From contig NZ_FUWS01000003.1 of NCBI RefSeq assembly GCF_900167435.1, positions 248,001 through 312,000 on the forward strand: a stretch of DNA of 64,000 nucleotides, read 5' to 3'. Of this stretch, positions 41,425 through 51,278 are shown piece by piece. A model generated the notes under the pieces. It saw only the letters and a program-made list of their open reading frames with translations, did no database searches and was not told the DNA's origin. The first letter of the stretch is position 1. Every line of letters starts with the position of its first letter. Made by a program: the position numbers and the translations under genes. The stretch comes from Marinactinospora thermotolerans DSM 45154 (lineage in GTDB: Bacteria; Actinomycetota; Actinomycetes; Streptosporangiales; Streptosporangiaceae).

Positions 41425-43043
41425 CCCATGCCCGCACCGGCGGCGACCTCGTCGTCGAGTCCCTGATCGCGCTCGGCGCGCGCACCGCCTTCGGCATCCC
41501 GGGGCAGCACGCCCTGGGGCTGTTCGACGCGCTGCGCCGCCGCCCGGAACTGCGCCTGGTGTCCAGCCGGGTGGAGAACAACGCCGCGTTCGCCGCCGAC
41601 GGGCACGCCCGGGCCACCGGTGAGGTGACGCCGCTGCTGGTCTCCACCGGCCCGGGGGCGCTGCTGACCCTGGCCTCGCTCCAGGAGTCGCGCGCGGCCT
41701 CGGTGCCGGTGCTGGGGATCAGCAGCCAGATCCCCTCGGCCGGCCTCGGCGGGGCACGGCGCGGCTTCCTGCACGAGCTGCCCGACCAGCAGGCGAGCTT
41801 CGCCGGTGTCGTGAAGTCCACCCACGTGGTCCGGCACGCCTCGCAGATCCCCTCGGCGATCGCCGCGGCCTGGCGCGACGCCGCCACGGCGCCCGCGGGA
41901 CCGGCGTGGGTGGAGATCCCCCAAGACGTCCTGCTCGGCCCGGCCGGGGTGCCGCCGGTGACCGCGCTGGACGCCGAACCCGCGCCGCTCGCCCCACGCC
42001 CCGAGCTGATCGAGGAGGCGGCCCGGCTGCTGTCGTCGGCGCGCCGTCCCGTCATCCTCGCCGGCGGCGGTGTGTCGCGTTCGGGAGGGCGGGCCGCGCT
42101 GGTGGAACTGGCCGAACGGCTCCAGGCGCCGGTGGCCACCACCTTCGGCGGCAAGGACGCCTTCCCCTGGGAGCACCCGCTGTCGTTGCAGTCGTGGCTG
42201 GAGGACCGCCACCTCACCGACTACCTGGAGCGGGCCGACGTGCTCGCCGTCGTGGGCTCGGGGCTGGGCGAACTGTCCAGCAACTACCACACCTTCGCCC
42301 CCACCGGCCGGCTGATCCAGGTCGAGGCCGACCTCGGCAAGCTGGAGGCCAACCACGCCGCGCTGGGCGTCCACGCCGACGCCGGGCTCGCGTTGACCGC
42401 GCTGGCCGGGCGGGTCAGGCCCCGCGCGGCCGACCCCGCGGTCTTCGCGGAGGTCGCCCAGGTCAAGGCGCGCGTCGCCGAGCGGCTGGCCGGCCAGGAC
42501 CTCGACCGCGAGCACCGGGTCGTGGCGGCGGTCCGGGCCGCGCTGCCCGACGACGCCCCCAGCTTCTGGGACATGACGATCCTGGGCTACTGGGCGTGGT
42601 CGGCCTGGGACCCGCGCAACGCCGGCATGCACTCGGCGCAGGGCGCCGGCGGCCTCGGATTCGGCCTGCCCGCGGCGATCGGCGCGGCGGCCGGACACGA
42701 CGGGCCGGTCCTCGCCGTCTCCGGTGACGGCGGCGCCATGTACTCCATCGCCGAACTCGCCGCGCTGCGCCAGCACGACCTCGACGTCACCTGGCTCATC
42801 GTCGACGACGGCGGCTACGGCATCCTGCGCGAGTACATGACCGACGCGTTCGGGCAGGCCACCCACACCGAGCTGGCCCGCCCCGACTTCGTCGCGCTGG
42901 CCCGCTCCTTCGGGGTCGAGGCCACGCTCAGCTCCGTCGAGACCCTGGAGGCCGACCTGGCCGCGGCGCTCGCCCGGCCCGGCCCGTCGGTCGTGGTGCT
43001 CCCGGCGCTGCTGCGCATGTTCGCGCCCACCCACCTGGGCTGA
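41421..43043 (+). CDS. Thiamine diphosphate-dependent enzyme, acetolactate-synthase/AruI-like
   Basis: A 540-residue three-domain ThDP enzyme. The catalytic glutamate is in [18 protein letters not shown]; the cofactor motif is [12 protein letters not shown] followed by VDDGGYG (Asp for the usual Asn). The middle domain has [12 protein letters not shown]. In Pseudomonas, AruI, an acetolactate-synthase-like protein, decarboxylates 2-ketoarginine to 4-guanidinobutyraldehyde. The neighbouring ureohydrolase and aminobutyraldehyde-type dehydrogenase complete that route, so an AruI role is inferred. Translationally coupled to the ureohydrolase gene. Other 2-oxo acid decarboxylations cannot be excluded. 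Confidence 0.88.
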   Translation: MTHARTGGDLVVESLIALGARTAFGIPGQHALGLFDALRRRPELRLVSSRVENNAAFAADGHARATGEVTPLLVSTGPGALLTLASLQESRAASVPVLGISSQIPSAGLGGARRGFLHELPDQQASFAGVVKSTHVVRHASQIPSAIAAAWRDAATAPAGPAWVEIPQDVLLGPAGVPPVTALDAEPAPLAPRPELIEEAARLLSSARRPVILAGGGVSRSGGRAALVELAERLQAPVATTFGGKDAFPWEHPLSLQSWLEDRHLTDYLERADVLAVVGSGLGELSSNYHTFAPTGRLIQVEADLGKLEANHAALGVHADAGLALTALAGRVRPRAADPAVFAEVAQVKARVAERLAGQDLDREHRVVAAVRAALPDDAPSFWDMTILGYWAWSAWDPRNAGMHSAQGAGGLGFGLPAAIGAAAGHDGPVLAVSGDGGAMYSIAELAALRQHDLDVTWLIVDDGGYGILREYMTDAFGQATHTELARPDFVALARSFGVEATLSSVETLEADLAAALARPGPSVVVLPALLRMFAPTHLG

Positions 43044-43082
43044 GCCGCGCTCCCCGAACGCCCCGCCCACCCCCCTTCCCCG

Positions 43083-43120
43083 CCCGGGGGACCGTGGCAA
43101 CGGCGCCACGGTCCCCCGGG
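43083..43120 (+). terminator. Perfect 16-bp hairpin after the ThDP enzyme gene
   Basis: CCCGGGGGACCGTGGC (43083-43098) pairs with 43105-43120 around a 6-nt loop. It may reduce read-through into the permease gene rather than end the operon. Confidence 0.75.
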
Positions 43121-43166
43121 TCCCTCCCCGCCCCGCGACACGGGCGCCTCACCCGAGGAAGACCGC

Positions 43167-44678
43167 ATGACCGTCCCCTCAACGCCGTCCCCCGCGGCCC
43201 AGGGCATCACCACGGTGGAGTCCTACGGCATCGCCCCCATCCCGCCGCGCGCCCAGACCTCACGGCCCCTCGACCTGTTCCGGCTGGCCTTCGGCGGGGC
43301 CAACACCTTCGCCACGATCATCCTGGGCACCCTGCCCATCGCCTACGGGCTGAGCCTGGGCGCCGCGGTCTCGGCGACCCTCGTCGGGGTGGTCGTCGGC
43401 GCGCTCATCCTGTCGCCCATGGCGCTGTTCGCGCCGCGCACGCGCACCAACAACGCGATCTCCTCGGGCGCGCACTTCGGCGTGGTCGGCCGGGCGCTGG
43501 GCTCGTTCCTGTCGCTGCTGACCGCGGTGACCTTCTTCTCCATCTCGGTGTGGGTCAGCGGCGACGCGATCGTCGGCGCCGCGCTGCGCTTCGGCCTGGA
43601 CGGCGGCGAGGCGCTGCGCGCGGTCGCCTACGCGGTCATCGCGGTCGCGGTGTTCGTGGTGTGCATCTTCGGCTACCAGTTCATGCTGCTGGTCAACAAG
43701 GTGGCGGTCATCGCGGGCAGCGCCATCATGCTGCTGGGGGTGTTCGCCTACGGCGGCTCCTTCGACCCCTCCTACGCCGGTACCGGCGACTACATCCTCG
43801 GCGACTTCTGGCCCACGTGGGTGCTGGCGGCCCTGACCGTCATGGCCAACCCGGTCTCCTTCGGCGCCTTCCTCGGTGACTGGGCCCGCTACATCCCGGC
43901 CACCCACTCCACCCGGTCGCTGCTGGCCGCGCCCTTCCTCGCCCAGATCGCCACCCTGCTGCCCTTCCTGTTCGGGGTGGCCACCGCCACCCTGGTCGCC
44001 GACCCCGGCGAGTACGTGACGGGACTGGCCGCGGCGTCCCCGCTGTGGTACGCGCTGCCGCTCATCCTGGTCGCCCTCATCGGCGGCCTGTCCACCGGGA
44101 CCACCGCGCTGTATGGGACCGGGCTGGACTTCAGCTCCCTGTTCCCGCGGCTCAACCGGGTCCAGGGGACCGCGGTCGTCGGCACGCTCGCGCTCGTGCT
44201 CATCTTCGCGGGCAGCTTCGGGTTCAGCATCGTGGACTCGATCAACGCCTTCTCCACCCTCATCGTGCTGCTGACCTCGCCGTGGATGGTCGTCATGATG
44301 ATCGGCTACCTCCTGCGCCGCGGCCACTACCTGGTCGAGGACCTACAGGTGTTCAACGAGGGACGCCGGGGAGGCGCCTACTGGTTCACCCGGGGGGTGA
44401 ACTGGCGGGCGATGGTCGCCTGGCTGGTCGCGGCCGTCGCCGGCCTGTTGTTCGCCAACACGCCGCTGATCGTCGGCCCCTTCGCGGGGGTGGCCGGGGG
44501 CGTGGACGTCAGCCTGGTCGTGGCGCTGCTGAGCGCCGCCGTCATCTACCCGCTCACCGTCACGCTCTTCCCCGAACCCCGTGGCGTGTTCGGCCCGGCC
44601 GGGCCGCGGTTCGTGCCCGCCGCGGACACCCCCATCGAGGCCGTCTCCGCCCGCGAGGGCGAGCCGGTCGTGTCCTGA
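43167..44678 (+). CDS. Purine-cytosine permease-like (NCS1) transporter
   Basis: A 503-residue transporter with about 12 membrane helices; FRLAFGGANTFATIILG and MANPVSFGAFLGDWARYIP are typical of the NCS1 cytosine/allantoin permease branch. It lies between the ThDP enzyme and the aldehyde dehydrogenase. NCS1 proteins carry nitrogen-rich solutes; here a guanidino compound, its keto acid or an amine are possible cargoes. Second transporter of the cluster. Confidence 0.9.
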   Translation: MTVPSTPSPAAQGITTVESYGIAPIPPRAQTSRPLDLFRLAFGGANTFATIILGTLPIAYGLSLGAAVSATLVGVVVGALILSPMALFAPRTRTNNAISSGAHFGVVGRALGSFLSLLTAVTFFSISVWVSGDAIVGAALRFGLDGGEALRAVAYAVIAVAVFVVCIFGYQFMLLVNKVAVIAGSAIMLLGVFAYGGSFDPSYAGTGDYILGDFWPTWVLAALTVMANPVSFGAFLGDWARYIPATHSTRSLLAAPFLAQIATLLPFLFGVATATLVADPGEYVTGLAAASPLWYALPLILVALIGGLSTGTTALYGTGLDFSSLFPRLNRVQGTAVVGTLALVLIFAGSFGFSIVDSINAFSTLIVLLTSPWMVVMMIGYLLRRGHYLVEDLQVFNEGRRGGAYWFTRGVNWRAMVAWLVAAVAGLLFANTPLIVGPFAGVAGGVDVSLVVALLSAAVIYPLTVTLFPEPRGVFGPAGPRFVPAADTPIEAVSAREGEPVVS

Positions 44679-44794
44679 CCCCGGGCCTGGGCGCGCGCAT
44701 CTCCGCGCGTCCGGCCCTTCACCTATCCGCCGATAGGCTGCGTGGGAGGCACGCCGCCCGCGCCGGTCGCAACGACGAGCAAAGGAAACACCCG

Positions 44795-46222
44795 ATGAGC
44801 ACCACCCTGGCCGACGTCATCGGCGGCGAGGACGTCCTCGCCGCCGACGGCCGCACCTCTTCGCTGATCGACCCGGTCACCGGGGAACAGACCGGGACCG
44901 CGACCGTCTCGGGCGCGGCCGAGGTCGAGGCGGCCATGCAGGCCGCGGCGACGGCCTTCGCGACATGGCGCAAGGCCACCCCCGCGCAGCGCCAAGACGC
45001 GCTGCTGGCCATCGCCGACGGCCTGGCCGCCCGCGCCGAGGAGGTCGCCGACGTCGAGTGCCGCGAGACCGGCAAGCCCCGCGCCGTCGTGCTCGGCGAG
45101 GAGATCCCCATGTGCGTCGACACCCTGCGGTTCTTCGCCGGCGCGGCCCGTCACCTGGAGGGCAAGGCCGCGGCCGAGTACCTGGACGGCCACACCTCCT
45201 GGATCCGCCGCGAACCGGTCGGCGTGTGCGCCCAGATCACCCCGTGGAACTATCCGCTGATGATGGCGGTCTGGAAGATCGGGCCGGCGCTGGCCGCGGG
45301 CAACACCGTCGTGCTCAAGCCCGCCGAGACCACGCCGGGCTCCACCGTCCTGCTGGCCCGGATCGCCGCGACCGCGCTGCCCGCGGGCGTGCTCAACGTC
45401 GTCCTCGGCGACCGGGACACCGGCCGGCTCATCGTCGAGCACCCCGTGCCGCGGCTGGTGTCGATCACCGGTTCCACCCGCGCCGGCATCCAGGTCGCCC
45501 GCTCGGCCTCCACCGACCTCAAGCGGCTCCACCTGGAACTCGGGGGCAACGCGCCGGTCCTGGTCTTCGACGACGCCGACATCCCGGCCGCCGCCGAGGG
45601 CATCATCGCCGGGGCCTTCCTCAACGCCGGCCAGGACTGCACCGCCGGCAACCGCGTCATCGCCCACAGCTCGATCCACGACGCCCTCGTGGCCGAGCTC
45701 ACCGCCCGCGCCGCCAAGCAGCGCACCGGCCTGCCGGCCGACGCCGACGCCGACTTCGGCCCGCTCAACAACGCCGACCAGCTCCAGCGGGTCCTGGGGC
45801 TGCTCGAACGCCTCCCCGCGCACGCCACCGTGCACACCGGCGGACACCGTGTCGGCGAGGCCGGTTACTTCGTCGCCCCCACCGTCATCTCGGGCCTGAA
45901 GGCCGACGACGAGATCGTCCGCGAGGAGATCTTCGCGCCGATCCTCACCGTCCAGTCGTTCGAGACCGAGGCCGAGGCGGTCGCCCTGGCCAACGGCGTC
46001 GACCAGGGCCTGGCCGCCTCGGTGTGGACCAGGGACCACGCGCGTGCCCTGCGCATGAGCGCGGACCTGGACTTCGGCGCGGTGTGGCTCAACGGGCACG
46101 GCGCGCTGGCCTCGGAGATGCCGCACGGCGGGTTCAAGCACTCCGGCTACGGCAAGGACCTGTCGGCCTACAGCCTGGAGGACTACACCCGGGTCAAGCA
46201 CGTCATGAGCGCGATCGGCTGA
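44795..46222 (+). CDS. Aldehyde dehydrogenase, (guanidino/amino)butyraldehyde type
   Basis: A 475-residue NAD-dependent aldehyde dehydrogenase. ITPWNYPLMMAVWKIGPALAAGN, LELGGNAP (catalytic Glu), NAGQDCTAGNR (catalytic Cys) and EEIFAPIL are all present. ALDHs annotated gamma-aminobutyraldehyde dehydrogenase share the AGQDCTAG form. In this cluster the likely substrate is 4-guanidinobutyraldehyde or 4-aminobutyraldehyde. ATG at 44795 with AAAGGAAA upstream; a perfect hairpin follows. Confidence 0.93.
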   Translation: MSTTLADVIGGEDVLAADGRTSSLIDPVTGEQTGTATVSGAAEVEAAMQAAATAFATWRKATPAQRQDALLAIADGLAARAEEVADVECRETGKPRAVVLGEEIPMCVDTLRFFAGAARHLEGKAAAEYLDGHTSWIRREPVGVCAQITPWNYPLMMAVWKIGPALAAGNTVVLKPAETTPGSTVLLARIAATALPAGVLNVVLGDRDTGRLIVEHPVPRLVSITGSTRAGIQVARSASTDLKRLHLELGGNAPVLVFDDADIPAAAEGIIAGAFLNAGQDCTAGNRVIAHSSIHDALVAELTARAAKQRTGLPADADADFGPLNNADQLQRVLGLLERLPAHATVHTGGHRVGEAGYFVAPTVISGLKADDEIVREEIFAPILTVQSFETEAEAVALANGVDQGLAASVWTRDHARALRMSADLDFGAVWLNGHGALASEMPHGGFKHSGYGKDLSAYSLEDYTRVKHVMSAIG

Positions 46223-46235
46223 CCGCTCCCCGGCT

Positions 46236-46265
46236 CCCGGCGGCGCGCCACACCGCGCCGCCGGG
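46236..46265. terminator. Perfect 12-bp hairpin after the aldehyde dehydrogenase gene
   Basis: CCCGGCGGCGCG (46236-46247) pairs with CGCGCCGCCGGG (46254-46265) around a 6-nt loop, 14 bases after the stop; it can also serve the convergent BASS gene. Confidence 0.75.
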
Positions 46266-46389
46266 TCCTCCCCTCAGCCGCCGGTGACGCGGCGCCCGGT
46301 GGTGGCCGCCGGCCCGCGCGGGGACCCGGCCATGCCTTGCCGGGACCGCCACCGTCGCGGCCCAGGCCGGCCGGCGCCGGGGAGCACGC

Positions 46390-47346
46390 CTAGACGGTCT
46401 CGGGCTGCGGCTCGGCCCGGCGGTCGCGGCGGGCCCAGTAGGTGGCGACGAGGGACCCCGACAGGTTGTGCCACACCGAGAACAGCGCCGCCGGCAGCGC
46501 GGCGGCCGGGCTGAAGTGGACCGTGGCCAGCGTCGCGGCCAGCCCGGAGTTCTGCATGCCCACCTCGACCCCGATCGCCCGGCGGACGCCCTCGGGCATC
46601 CGGGTCGCCCAACCGATCAGGTAGCCCAACCCCAGGCCCAGTCCGTTGTGCAGCACGACGGCCAGGAGCAGTAGCAACCCCGCGCTGCGCACCGTCGCCG
46701 CGTTGCCGCCCACCACCGCCGCGACGACCAGGACGATCCCGCCCACCGACACCAGGGGCAGCAGCGGCAGCACCCGCTCGACGAACCGGTCCGCCAGCGC
46801 GCGCACCGCCAAACCGGCCACCACCGGCAGCAGCACCACCTGGAGGATCGACACGAGCAGGCCGGTCGCGTCCACCGGCAGGGACGAGCCCGCCAACCAC
46901 GCCACCAGCAACGGGGTGAACAGCGGGGCCAGCAGCGTCGAGATCGACGTCATCGCCACCGACAGCGCCACATCGCCCCGGGCCAAGAAGACGATGACAT
47001 TCGACGCGGTTCCGCCGGGAGCGGCACCGACCAGGATCATCCCCACCAGCAGCAGGGGCGGGAGGCCCAACAGGTGCCCGATCGCGTAACCGGCCAGCGG
47101 CATGACGGTGAACTGGGCGCACACGCCGACCAGTACCGGCAGCGGACGCCTGGCCACGATCGCGAAGTCACCCGCCCGCAGCGTCAGCCCCATGCCGAAC
47201 ATGATCACGCCGAGCAGCAGGGGCACGTAGGGGGACAACTGCGCGGACGGACCGGGCAACACCAGCCCCACCAGCGCGCCCAGCAGGACGAGCAGGGCGA
47301 ACCAGCGTCCCGCGAAGTCGGCGATCCGCGTCACCAGGGTGCCCAT
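46390..47346 (-). CDS. Bile acid:sodium symporter (BASS) family protein
   Basis: A 318-residue ten-helix transporter. VLVGAAPGGTASNVIVFLARGDVALSVAMTSISTLLAPLFTPLL is the hallmark sodium-binding crossover of the BASS fold, with a second GVEVGMQNSGLAATLATVHF repeat element. Bacterial members import organic anions such as pantoate or keto acids; substrate unknown here. ATG at 47346 with AAAGGGAC upstream. It is convergent with the guanidino-compound cluster. Confidence 0.9.
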   Translation of the reverse strand: MGTLVTRIADFAGRWFALLVLLGALVGLVLPGPSAQLSPYVPLLLGVIMFGMGLTLRAGDFAIVARRPLPVLVGVCAQFTVMPLAGYAIGHLLGLPPLLLVGMILVGAAPGGTASNVIVFLARGDVALSVAMTSISTLLAPLFTPLLVAWLAGSSLPVDATGLLVSILQVVLLPVVAGLAVRALADRFVERVLPLLPLVSVGGIVLVVAAVVGGNAATVRSAGLLLLLAVVLHNGLGLGLGYLIGWATRMPEGVRRAIGVEVGMQNSGLAATLATVHFSPAAALPAALFSVWHNLSGSLVATYWARRDRRAEPQPETV

Positions 47347-47665
47347 CGTGTCCCTTTCTCTCGCCGTACAGGGGACGGGGAGTCCTCCGGGCCGCCCGCC
47401 ACACCGGGACCGGGCGGTCCGGATCGACCTTAGCCGGGGCGGGCGACCTGGGACGCGCTGACCCGGGCCCGGCCGGCGCGAGGAGGGGGTTCGAGCGCGT
47501 CGTCGATGTCGTCGAGACGGCGGGAGACGCGACCGGACGCCTTTGCCGGCCCCATCCCCGCCGGCGCACGCCTCCACGGGAGGGGCGGCCCGCCGTCTTC
47601 GGCGCCCCTCCCCGGCCGGGGAAGGGCGCCGTCCCGGTCCGCGCCGGCGCGGACCGGGACACCCG
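47347..47665. other. 319-bp intergenic region with tandem hairpins
   Basis: Holds no gene. Its left part should carry the BASS promoter and its right part the termination hairpins of the penicillin acylase gene, listed separately. Confidence 0.5.
47601..47660 (-). terminator. Tandem hairpins behind the penicillin acylase gene
   Basis: GTCCCGGTCCGCG (47631-47643) pairs perfectly with 47648-47660 over CCGG. Immediately after it in the minus direction, 47601-47630 folds into a second stem with one mismatch (outer arms GGCGCC). Confidence 0.75.
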
Positions 47666-50239
47666 TCAGGGGAGCAGGACCAGTTCGTGCCGTGCCGCCT
47701 CCTCCACGGTATCGGCGGTGAAGACCATCGCCGTGGACTCACCGGTGGCCCACAACTCCAGCTGGTCCTCGTGGTTGGGGTGGAAGGCGTGGCCGGAGGT
47801 CCCCGTCAGGTTGATCCAACGGGAGGCGTCGGGGTCGGCCAGGTCCACCACCATCCGCATCGACGGGACCGTCAAGATCGCGTAGTCCTCCGCCGCGTTC
47901 CACCCCGTCGCATTGACCGTGCTGGAGCCGCCACCCGACTGCACCGGCGCGGAGTTCACCAGCCATTCCACCGGGCCGATCCCCGAGGTGCCGAACGACT
48001 GGTCGGTCGCGGTCAGCGTGTGCAGGTCGCCCCAGCGCCACTCGGAGGGGACGTCCCCCAGCCGCTCGGTGAGCTCGGCCGCGGCCCGCTCCATCGCCGT
48101 GGCCAGGATCTCCTCGCGGCCGTCGGCCGCAGAACCGCTCCACCACGAGGAGTCCGGGTCCTCCAGGAGCCGGGAGACCACGAGGAAGCCACGGGAGCCG
48201 CCGTCCATCGGGTACTCCTCGGGCAGCTCGTCGAACAACAGCGGCAGCAGGTGGCGCCAGGTCGCGTTGTAGAACGCTGCCGCGGCCGAATCCACGTCCT
48301 GCTGGAAGTCCCAGTCGGCCAGCAGGTCGCGAGCGGTCGCCGCGGCCCCCTCGACCTCGGCCTCCAGCAGGTGGGGGACGACCGCGCGGGCCCCGGAGTT
48401 CTCGTTGTCGAGCTGGATCTCCAGCATGTCGTGCGTCGACACCGGCCCCGCCTCGATCGCCGCGGACAGCAGGTCGTCGATGCGCTGGGCGCGGTAGCCG
48501 TAGTCCCAGTCGGAGGTGAGCAGGTGGGCGTAGTCGGAGCCCACCGCCGCCTGGTTCGCGGTGACGACGTAGCCCGCGCCCGGATCGCGGACGTAGGGAA
48601 GCTCCTCGAAGGGGATCTCCCCCTTCCAGGCGTAGGCGGAGTCCCAGCCGGGGGCCGGCCAGCGACCGTCGCCCTTCCCCCGGACCGGGACGCGGCCGGG
48701 CGCCTGGTAGCCGATCGTGCCCTCGACGTCGGCGTAGACGAGGTTCTGCGCCGGCACCTCGAAGGAGCGCGCGGCCGCGCGGAAGTCATCGAAGTCGCGG
48801 GCGCGGTTCATCAGGAAGATCGCGTCGGCGGTCCTGCCGGGCTCCAACGCGGTCCACCGCAACGCGACGGCGTAGTCGGATTCCACGGCCTCCCGGGCGG
48901 GCTCGCCGTCGGCGTCCACCGGCGCGTTGCGGCCGAACTCCTGTAGCGCGGCGCCGGCCGCCACGTCCGACAGCAGCGGGCCGTTGCCGGTGGAGCGCAC
49001 CGTGATCTCGACGTCCTCGCCGCCGGCCACCTTGATCGTCTCCTGCCGGGTCTCCAGCGGCAGCCGCTCACCGTCCACGACGTAGTGGTCGCCCTCGACC
49101 TTCTCCAGGTACAGGTCGGTGACGTCGGGTCCCAGGTTGGTGAACCCCCAGGCGACGCGGTCGTTGTGCCCGATCACGACGCCGGGCAGCCCGGCGAAGC
49201 CGAACCCGACGACGTCATAGGGGCACTCCTGTGACACCGGGGCGCAGTGCAGTCCGCCCTGGTGCCACACCGACGGCATCTGCGCGCCCAGGTGCGGGTC
49301 ATTGGCCAGCAGCGGCAGCCCCGACTCGGTGTGCTCGCCCGAGACCACCCAGGAGTTGGAGCCCAGCTCGGGGGAGGCGGGGCCCAGCAACCGGGGCAAC
49401 TCGGCCAGACCGGCGCCGACCGCGCCGAGGGCCGCGGCGCCCCGGGCGGCCTCGCGCACCACCGGGGTGTCGTCGTCCTCATGCCGCGCGCCCTCCTCGG
49501 GGCGGAACGCGCCGTCGTCGACCTTTCCCTCGGTGACGATGGGGGTGTGCTCCTCCTCGGGGTAGTCGGGGTAGAGCTCCTCGATCTGGTCGCGTTCCAG
49601 GCCCGAGGCGAGCAGGCCGGCCCGCTCGATCTCGTCCTCCATGTTGCCGCGCAGGTCCCACGCCATCGCCTTGAGCCAGGCGAGGCTGTCGACGGGACTC
49701 CACTCCTCGATCGTGGTGTCCCCGCCGATCACCCCGAGCAGGGCGTATTCGACGCTCACCGCTGAGGGGGAGCGGCCGTCGAGGTAGGCGTTGACTCCCT
49801 CGGCGTAGGCGTCGAGGTTGCGCCGGGTCTCCTCGGAGAGCAGGTCGTACTCCTGCTCGGCGACACGGCGCCAGCCCATCGTGCGCAGGTAGGCGTCGGT
49901 CTCCACCTGTGCCTCGCCGAACAGCTCGGCGGTGCGCCCGGCGGTCACGTGACGGTTGAAGTCCATCTGCCAGAAGCGGTCCTGGGCGTGGACGTAGCCC
50001 TGGGCGCGGAAGAGGTCGTCGGTGGTCTCGGCGTAGACGTGGGGGATGCCCTGGGCGTCCCGGCGGACGGTGACGGGGGCGTCCAGGCCGGGCAGGGTGA
50101 GCTCCCCGTCGTAGTCGGGGAAGGACCGCTGGACCGTGAAGACGACGGTTCCGGTGGCGATGAGCAGGAGTGCCGCGACGCCGGCGAGGAACCCGAGGAT
50201 CCATCGGCGCAGGCGGGAACGGGGGCGGGGGTTGGACAT
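47666..50239 (-). CDS. Penicillin acylase-family N-terminal nucleophile hydrolase
   Basis: An 857-residue secreted or membrane-anchored precursor. N-terminal hydrophobic segment (about 13-36), then the alpha chain (VRRDAQGIPHVYAETTDDLFRAQGYVHAQDRFWQMD), a spacer, and the beta chain starting at GSNSWVVSG, where Ser294 is the autocatalytic nucleophile. LPLLANDPHLG follows as in penicillin and acyl-homoserine-lactone acylases. It cleaves amides outside the cell, perhaps of antibiotics, quorum signals or lipopeptides. Length is normal for the family. A candidate tailoring or resistance enzyme, but no linked cluster. Confidence 0.93.
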   Translation of the reverse strand: MSNPRPRSRLRRWILGFLAGVAALLLIATGTVVFTVQRSFPDYDGELTLPGLDAPVTVRRDAQGIPHVYAETTDDLFRAQGYVHAQDRFWQMDFNRHVTAGRTAELFGEAQVETDAYLRTMGWRRVAEQEYDLLSEETRRNLDAYAEGVNAYLDGRSPSAVSVEYALLGVIGGDTTIEEWSPVDSLAWLKAMAWDLRGNMEDEIERAGLLASGLERDQIEELYPDYPEEEHTPIVTEGKVDDGAFRPEEGARHEDDDTPVVREAARGAAALGAVGAGLAELPRLLGPASPELGSNSWVVSGEHTESGLPLLANDPHLGAQMPSVWHQGGLHCAPVSQECPYDVVGFGFAGLPGVVIGHNDRVAWGFTNLGPDVTDLYLEKVEGDHYVVDGERLPLETRQETIKVAGGEDVEITVRSTGNGPLLSDVAAGAALQEFGRNAPVDADGEPAREAVESDYAVALRWTALEPGRTADAIFLMNRARDFDDFRAAARSFEVPAQNLVYADVEGTIGYQAPGRVPVRGKGDGRWPAPGWDSAYAWKGEIPFEELPYVRDPGAGYVVTANQAAVGSDYAHLLTSDWDYGYRAQRIDDLLSAAIEAGPVSTHDMLEIQLDNENSGARAVVPHLLEAEVEGAAATARDLLADWDFQQDVDSAAAAFYNATWRHLLPLLFDELPEEYPMDGGSRGFLVVSRLLEDPDSSWWSGSAADGREEILATAMERAAAELTERLGDVPSEWRWGDLHTLTATDQSFGTSGIGPVEWLVNSAPVQSGGGSSTVNATGWNAAEDYAILTVPSMRMVVDLADPDASRWINLTGTSGHAFHPNHEDQLELWATGESTAMVFTADTVEEAARHELVLLP

Positions 50240-51278
50240 GGGGTGACTTTAGGGCTGAAAGGGTGGTTTACGTACCGGTTGGTTTGTTTCGCTTCGGTAA
50301 CTCCGGGAGGTCTGGTGCGTGCGCCGGTCCGGTCGCGGATCCGCTCCGGCCGACGAGACCCCTGGACGCGCCGTCGCGAGGCGTGGGCACGCGCCACCGG
50401 CCCGGACGGGTCGCCCCGACCGTGACGTCCTGGCCGTCCGGACGCGCCGGCACGGGGCCGGGGTGCCCGTTTCGGGGACGGGACAACGACCGTCGTCGGC
50501 GCGGTCGGCCTTTCCCATGCCACTGGATCGCCGACGGGGGCATCTGGCCCCTGAAGAACCAGCCCGACCTGGAGCGCCACCCCTCCCGCACCAGTGAGGG
50601 CCTGTGCGCGCACCTGCCGGCGTATCCGCGCGCTCGACGTCGTGGTCCGGTGTGTCTGGGTCGTTGACGCTCGGGGCAATGGTCGCTCGTCGCCCGCGAC
50701 CACTGGCCAGCTCACCGAATCTCCATCGACGCTCCAGGGGGCGCGGCTGGCTGTGAGTCCGCAGGCGATCCGGTGGAGGAGGGGACGGTCCCGGCCGGCG
50801 ACGTGGCCCACCCGATGCTCCGGCATGGGGGCCGGCCGACATCGGAGGAGGCGCGCGCCCATCCGCCGACCGCCGTGCGGACGGCGGGTTCCGCACGGGC
50901 CGCGCGCTCATCCGCCGCCCGCGCGTGGGAAGGCATCCGGCAGTCTTGCACCTGGACGGCCTTTGGTGGTCCCCGCCGCCCGTGCGTGGGAGGACATCCG
51001 GCGTGCGGACGGGACAGGTGCGACGAGCCGTTCCAGACCCGCGGCCACCTCCGGCCGCAGTGCCGCCGCCCGGTTCCAGGCGAGGCGGGGAGGGGCAACG
51101 CGCGCGGTCCCGGCACACGGCAGCGCCGTGTCCGGGGACGGGGGGCGGGGAGCCGGCCGGGTGCTCATGCCGGGCCTGTCCGTCCGGGCGGGGTGGCCGG
51201 GGCGTGGCGCGAGGCGGCGTGGCCGCCATCCGCCACCCCTGCCGGCCACGGGCGGGAGGGTGCGACGATGGGGGCACC
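50240..51278. other. 1-kb gene-free stretch with CRISPR-like repeats
   Basis: No convincing gene on either strand; open frames are Arg/Pro/Gly-rich and overlap. The region carries two near-identical 28-bp units 61 bp apart and several looser copies of CGCGCGC.CATCCGCCG. It includes the promoter of the penicillin acylase gene at its left end. Confidence 0.55.
50912..51000. repeat. Two 28-bp direct repeats with 61-bp period, CRISPR-like
   Basis: Units 50912-50939 and 50973-51000 follow CCGCCGCCCGYGCGTGGGAR.. then G(G/A)CATCCG and differ at only three positions. The intervening 33 bp are unique. A 28-bp repeat with 33-bp spacer equals the period of type I-E arrays, but only two copies are seen, the unit does not look like a good I-E hairpin repeat, and there are no cas genes. 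Confidence 0.45.

Noticed and set aside
50851-50880. Possible third copy of the CRISPR-like unit
   Set aside because: Shares CGCGCGC.CATCCGCCG with the flank of the first unit but is not aligned at the 61-bp period and diverges elsewhere.
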